NCBI GenBank assembly: GCA_002749135.1
Contig: NVVY01000020.1
Coordinates: forward strand, 1 to 11,199
Source: Alphaproteobacteria bacterium
Lineage (GTDB): Bacteria > Pseudomonadota > Alphaproteobacteria > Sphingomonadales > Emcibacteraceae
DNA length: 11,199 nt
Reading direction: 5' to 3'
Below the pieces are notes generated by a model, which saw only the letters and a list, made by a program, of their open reading frames with translations, searched no databases and had not been told where the DNA came from. Each line of letters opens with the position of its first letter. Position 1 is the first letter of the stretch. Of this stretch, positions 8,579 to 11,199 are shown piece after piece. Both the position numbers and the translations under genes were made by a program.

Positions 8579-8651
8579 ATATAAACTACCGATAAGTGTA
8601 AAGAATCCTGACAAAGAGTCGGAATTCTTTACACTTATCGGTAGTTTATAT
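8579..8651. repeat. 73-bp near-perfect inverted repeat (28-bp arms), MITE-like or RNA hairpin
   Basis: Bases 8579-8606 are the exact reverse complement of 8624-8651. The 17-nt centre (8607-8623) can add five more pairs after one mismatch (CTGAC with GTCGG, one T-G pair), leaving a 5-nt loop. It starts 2 bp after the comM stop. The 3' side runs into TCCGTGAAAG with no T-tract, so it is not a standard intrinsic terminator, although an RNA hairpin this long could still stop or protect the comM transcript 3' end. Both outer ends carry TA (ATATAAAC...GTTTATAT), as would be left by an IS630/mariner-type MITE duplicating TA on insertion; this origin is inference. Confidence 0.95.
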
Positions 8652-8653
8652 CC

Positions 8654-8669
8654 GTGAAAGTATTTTCAC
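8654..8669. promoter_or_regulatory. Dyad GTGAAA-GTAT-TTTCAC upstream of the PEP-CTERM genes
   Basis: Perfect 6-bp arms around a 4-bp spacer, between the long hairpin and the sigma-54-like promoter, 29 bp upstream of that promoter. It could be a regulator site. A site for a sigma-54 activator would more usually be 80-150 bp upstream, so the assignment is open. Confidence 0.35.
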
Positions 8670-8698
8670 CTCCTTGATTCATAATAATATTCCGGCAA

Positions 8699-8714
8699 TG
8701 GCGTAGTTTTTGCA
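8699..8714 (+). promoter_or_regulatory. Sigma-54 (RpoN)-type promoter of the PEP-CTERM propeller gene
   Basis: TGGCGTAGTTTTTGCA matches the -24/-12 consensus TGGCACG-N4-TTGCW: the GG (8700-8701) and GC (8712-8713) are separated exactly as required, and TGGC and TTGCA are intact; only the CAC part deviates. It lies 48 bp before the ATG at 8763. PEP-CTERM genes are known in several bacteria to be controlled by RpoN with the PrsK/PrsR two-component system, which fits. An overlapping sigma-70-like alternative exists: TTGCAT (8710-8715), 17 bp, TATATT (8733-8738). Confidence 0.55.
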
Positions 8715-8762
8715 TGATTATGGTTAAGGCCGTATATTGGGGTTAGTATATGGGAGAAGAAA

Positions 8763-9920
8763 ATGTTTAACAATATAAGTAAAAACCTTGGTAAGGTCGT
8801 TGGCGCAACGGTTGTATTTCTGGGTATGATGGTTAGTGCGCCCGCATGGGCGGTTCCCGTTGAACGGGACCTTTATGTGACGGATTCACAGTCCGGAAAT
8901 ATCTTTGCAATTACGCCGACTAAAGCCATTACAATATTGGTGTCCGAGGCGGACATATTGGCCGCAACCGGGGCGACAACGGCACGTTTTACTGATAACG
9001 GCGTCTATTATGATCAAGCCAATGACAAACTCTATTTTACCGATAGTGAGTCTGATGCTGTTTTGGTGTGGGACGGAGCGACAGGTATCGTTTCCGTCGT
9101 TGCTTCTGCAGCTGATATTGAAGCTGCGGTTCCGGGCAATGATTCTGCCAGTCCGGAACATATAACCCTGCGAGACGGGATGTTATATGTTACTGACCCA
9201 AGATCTGATACTTTGCTGAAAATTGATGCCGCAACAGGTGTTGTTACGGTGGTGACAGATGAAGTAACCTTTGAGGGTGTGGCCCCAGATGGGCTTGATG
9301 TGGATATTGAAAGCGGTATTGCTGTTTCTCCTGACGGGACCAAAATTTATGTGGCCCATGATGAAGATCGTTCCAGTGATACAGCAGGGGCAATTTATGA
9401 GGTCGATTTGCTGACCGGAACACCGACGTTACTGTCTGATGACAGCAGGTTTAGTGATCTTGACGTGTTTCTGACCCTTGCGCCCAACGGGGATATCATT
9501 ATTGCCAATGACGCAGGTTCTACCGGAGATCAGATTTTTCGGGTAACCCCCGGCGGTGTTGTATCCGGTTTTCTTTCTGAATTGGAACTAGAGGGGCTTG
9601 TTGGTGGCGATGTAAATCTGGAAGGTGGTATCATTTTCGATGATTTTGGTAATTTCTATGTTGCAGAGGAAAATACGGACAATATATATCGCTGGCTGGT
9701 TGATGATTTCTCTGCCGGTACTATTGACGTATCTTCCGGAGCCTTATTTGTGTCAGAAAACGATGTGGCTTCACTGTTCGGCTTGACGGGTATAGATTAT
9801 GAGGGTGGCATTACTTTTGGTCGCGCTTCTATTCAACATGATGTGCCTGAACCTGCTTCCATGGCTTTGCTGGGCTTTGGTTTGTTGGGTCTGGGACTGG
9901 CGCGCAGGCGTAGGCACTAA
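8763..9920 (+). CDS. PEP-CTERM sorting domain protein with beta-propeller repeats
   Basis: A 385-residue exported protein. Residues 1-30 are a signal peptide (cleavage after APAWA). Residues about 35-350 contain about six repeats of the form LYVTDSQSGNIFAI, LYFTDSESDAVLVWDGATG, LYVTDPRSDTLLKIDAATG, IYVAHDED, IIIANDAG and FYVAEENTDNIYRW, the blade pattern of an NHL/SMP-30-like beta-propeller. Residues 361-385 are a complete PEP-CTERM tail: VPEP, a hydrophobic helix and ARRRR. By family knowledge the tail is cut by an exosortase (EpsH/XrtA type) and the protein is sorted to the surface or exopolysaccharide matrix; no exosortase is in the window. The ATG at 8763 has GGGAG (8752-8756), 6 bp upstream. 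The propeller's ligand or enzymatic activity is not evident: the repeats are acidic, so metal-dependent hydrolase activity is possible but untested. Together with the next gene it may form a surface unit. Confidence 0.88.
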   Translation: MFNNISKNLGKVVGATVVFLGMMVSAPAWAVPVERDLYVTDSQSGNIFAITPTKAITILVSEADILAATGATTARFTDNGVYYDQANDKLYFTDSESDAVLVWDGATGIVSVVASAADIEAAVPGNDSASPEHITLRDGMLYVTDPRSDTLLKIDAATGVVTVVTDEVTFEGVAPDGLDVDIESGIAVSPDGTKIYVAHDEDRSSDTAGAIYEVDLLTGTPTLLSDDSRFSDLDVFLTLAPNGDIIIANDAGSTGDQIFRVTPGGVVSGFLSELELEGLVGGDVNLEGGIIFDDFGNFYVAEENTDNIYRWLVDDFSAGTIDVSSGALFVSENDVASLFGLTGIDYEGGITFGRASIQHDVPEPASMALLGFGLLGLGLARRRRH

Positions 9921-9951
9921 AATATAAATGACAGGCCTATAGGTTGTTATT

Positions 9952-9973
9952 TGTTTCATAATTAATTGAAACA
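9952..9973. promoter_or_regulatory. Dyad TGTTTCA-N8-TGAAACA between the two PEP-CTERM genes
   Basis: Perfect 7-bp arms around an AT-only spacer, in the 82-bp gap before the lectin gene. No T-run follows. It may be a regulatory site or a small RNA hairpin. The TTTCA/TGAAA half-sites recur, in the opposite arrangement, in the dyad at 8654-8669, which might indicate a shared regulator. A weak sigma-54-like match (AGGCCTATAGGTTGTT, 9933-9948; the -12 C is a T) lies just upstream. Confidence 0.35.
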
Positions 9974-9990
9974 CATAAAGTTGATTAATA

Positions 9991-9995
9991 AGGAG
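9991..9995 (+). promoter_or_regulatory. Ribosome binding site fixing the GTG start of the lectin gene
   Basis: AGGAG is 7 bp before GTG at 10003, the correct spacing. The next in-frame ATG at 10015 would be 19 bp away, so GTG is chosen; it also supplies the two lysines that open the signal peptide. Confidence 0.85.
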
Positions 9996-10002
9996 ATATA
10001 AA

Positions 10003-10836
10003 GTGAAAAAAACAATGATTACTATTGTTGCATCTGCAATGGCGTTAATGGCGGTGGAGGCACAGGCCACTACTATTTCATATACGGATTTTACGTCAAC
10101 CACGGGTCTTACGATTAACGGAAATGCAGCAGCAGTGAATGATGGCAGCCGTAATGTACTCAGAATAACACCGGCTATTAACGGCCAGAGTGGCAGTTTT
10201 TTTAGTACGTCAACAGTAAACCTGGTCAGCAACACGTCTTTTTCCAGTAAATTTTCTTTCAATATAAACAACCCTCATTCTGGAGGAGCAGACGGTTTGG
10301 TTTTCGTTGTTCAGCCTCAAGGCAACAATGTTGGTAGTTCAGGTGGCGGAATTGGATACCAAGGCATCAACAACAGCTTGGGTATTGAATTTGATACGTG
10401 GAATAATGGCGGAGTTGATGGTAATAACAACAATCATATCGGCGTGAATTTAAACGGCAGTATCAGTTCTGTTGTGCGTTATAATGATCCGGTGGAATTT
10501 CAAAATGGGCAGGATCGTTTTGTTTGGGTAGATTATAATGGTGTTACTCAAGACCTTGAAATTCGGTTGAGTACTATTGATTTGCGGCCCTCCACTGCTG
10601 TTTTATCCTATGCCAATCTTAATTTACTTTCCGTATTGGGCACGAGCAATGCTTTTGTTGGATTTACTTCTGGAACGGGTGCGGCAAATGCAAATCATGA
10701 TATTATTTCATGGGAATTCAGGGATAGTTTTCAGCCCGTTGGTATCGCGCCGACAGGTGTGCCTGAACCCGCTCCATTAGCTCTGTTGGGTTTTGGTTTG
10801 TTGGGTCTGGCGCTGGCGCGTAGGCGCCGTAAATAA
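10003..10836 (+). CDS. PEP-CTERM protein with L-type lectin domain
   Basis: A 277-residue exported protein starting at GTG. Residues 1-22 are a signal peptide (cleavage after AQA). Residues about 24-240 form an L-type (legume-like) lectin fold: the strand FSSKFSFNIN (80-89), the ADGLVFVVQ element (96-104), the SLGIEFDTWNN strand (125-135) followed by an Asn-rich loop and NHIGV (144-148), which is the metal-binding region, and the C-terminal strand FVGFTSGTG...HDIISWEF (218-239). Residues 253-277 are the exosortase tail: VPEP, hydrophobic helix, ARRRR. Family knowledge says such domains bind carbohydrate with Ca2+/Mn2+; exosortase substrates are linked to exopolysaccharide, so a glycan-binding surface protein is likely. 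It lies 82 bp after the propeller gene and looks more AT-rich than comM. The two genes may be co-transcribed, since no terminator separates them. Specificity cannot be deduced. Confidence 0.9.
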   Translation: MKKTMITIVASAMALMAVEAQATTISYTDFTSTTGLTINGNAAAVNDGSRNVLRITPAINGQSGSFFSTSTVNLVSNTSFSSKFSFNINNPHSGGADGLVFVVQPQGNNVGSSGGGIGYQGINNSLGIEFDTWNNGGVDGNNNNHIGVNLNGSISSVVRYNDPVEFQNGQDRFVWVDYNGVTQDLEIRLSTIDLRPSTAVLSYANLNLLSVLGTSNAFVGFTSGTGAANANHDIISWEFRDSFQPVGIAPTGVPEPAPLALLGFGLLGLALARRRRK

Positions 10837-10858
10837 ACATAATATTGGTGTTACTTTC

Positions 10859-10887
10859 AGGCGGCCTTTACGGGTCGCCTTTTTTTT
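10859..10887 (+). terminator. Rho-independent terminator of the PEP-CTERM lectin gene
   Basis: An 8-bp stem (10859-10866 with 10873-10880; AGGCGGCC with GGTCGCCT, one G-T pair) closes a 6-nt loop and is followed by seven T residues (10881-10887). It lies 22 bp after the lectin stop. Confidence 0.9.
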
Positions 10888-10911
10888 GATCCATTCCCGG
10901 CGTAATAGTCG

Positions 10912-10942
10912 TTGACATCTCAATAAATTATGATGCTATGAT
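10912..10942 (+). promoter_or_regulatory. Candidate sigma-70 promoter (extended -10) of the SYLF gene
   Basis: A consensus TTGACA (10912-10917) and a TATGAT (10937-10942) preceded by TGC, an extended -10. The spacer is 19 bp, longer than the ideal 17, but the extended -10 can compensate. It is placed between the terminator of the upstream gene and the start at 10970. A second TATGAT (10929-10934) is too close to the -35. Confidence 0.55.
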
Positions 10943-10969
10943 TGCTTACAAATAACAGGAAGCCTGATT

Positions 10970-11199
10970 ATGTTAAAAAAAGTCATTCTGATTTTTGCAC
11001 TGACCCTTATGCCGCTGGCCGCAATGGCAAAATCCAGCGCGCAGAAAAGGGCTGATATTCTTGAGATGCGCACGGAGGTGTTGAATCAACTTTATGTAAA
11101 TCACCCGGAAGCCAAAGTCATGGTTAAAAATGCGGCGGGTTATGCGGTGTTTAACAACGGGGGTATTAACCTGATTTTTCTGTCAGCGGGCAGCGGCAA
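10970..11199 (+). CDS. SYLF-domain (YSC84-like) lipid-binding secreted protein, 3' partial
   Basis: An ATG at 10970 opens a frame that stays open to the window end (76 residues visible), with AGGA (10957-10960) 9 bp upstream. Residues 1-20 are a signal peptide with cleavage after AMA. The rest matches the start of the bacterial SYLF domain (DUF500/YSC84-like): a helix with LNQLYVNHPEAKVMVKNAAG, then YAVFNNGGINLIFLSAGSG, the conserved 'AxGYAVF...GG' core. Members bind membrane lipids; in eukaryotes the related domain binds phosphoinositides. In bacteria the role is poorly known. The gene is separated from the lectin gene by a terminator and its own promoter. The C-terminal glycine-rich part lies outside the window. 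Confidence 0.85.
   Translation, partial: MLKKVILIFALTLMPLAAMAKSSAQKRADILEMRTEVLNQLYVNHPEAKVMVKNAAGYAVFNNGGINLIFLSAGSG

Noticed and set aside
8579..8651. Classical Rho-independent terminator of comM
   Set aside because: The stem is much too long and no T-run follows; kept as an inverted repeat of open function.
9771..10271. Reverse-strand frame across the junction of the two PEP-CTERM genes
   Set aside because: It overlaps two well-supported genes and the intergenic region, with no ribosome site or domain.
10929..10934. TATGAT as the -10 of the SYLF promoter
   Set aside because: Only 11 bp from the TTGACA; the copy at 10937 with TGC before it fits better.

Overview
All eight genes in this window lie on the + strand, and most carry an export signal. 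The organism is a Gram-negative proteobacterium: there is an outer-membrane barrel protein, a LolA-like periplasmic carrier, an RTX-type secreted protein and two PEP-CTERM proteins. The wording of the conserved ComM/YifB motifs resembles alphaproteobacterial versions that I remember, but that placement is an inference. No rRNA, tRNA, CRISPR array, transposase or phage gene is visible.

Layout. (1) 1-1034: the C-terminal end of a large, probably type I-secreted protein, with an Ig/cadherin-like repeat, a 114-bp Asp-Asn hexanucleotide microsatellite and RTX calcium-binding repeats. (2) 1121-6276: an envelope-transport cassette. An RND/MMPL-type exporter overlaps by 8 bp with a LolA-like periplasmic protein. 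A strong intrinsic terminator follows, then an unusual protein with an AMIN domain, a proline-rich linker and a predicted outer-membrane barrel. Together they could span inner membrane, periplasm, peptidoglycan and outer membrane, so a role in moving a lipid or lipoprotein outward is plausible, but the substrate is unknown. (3) 6388-6960: an unrecognised 190-aa membrane-anchored protein with a helical segment. (4) 7060-8577: an intact comM/yifB AAA+ ATPase gene. (5) 8579-8651: a nearly perfect 73-bp hairpin with 28-bp identical arms, directly behind comM. (6) 8654-10836: two exosortase-substrate genes, one encoding a beta-propeller and one an L-type lectin. They share nearly the same sorting tail, and the first has a well-spaced sigma-54-like promoter. 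(7) 10859-11199: a terminator, a sigma-70-like promoter with extended -10, and the 5' part of a SYLF-domain (YSC84-like) secreted protein cut by the window edge.

The common theme is the cell surface: a secreted calcium-binding repeat protein, an exporter system, and two proteins probably sorted with exopolysaccharide. Neither the type I secretion genes nor the exosortase (EpsH/XrtA) is in the window, so their substrates must be served from elsewhere. The points most worth following up are the exporter/carrier/AMIN-barrel cassette, the long hairpin, and the sigma-54-type control of the PEP-CTERM pair.
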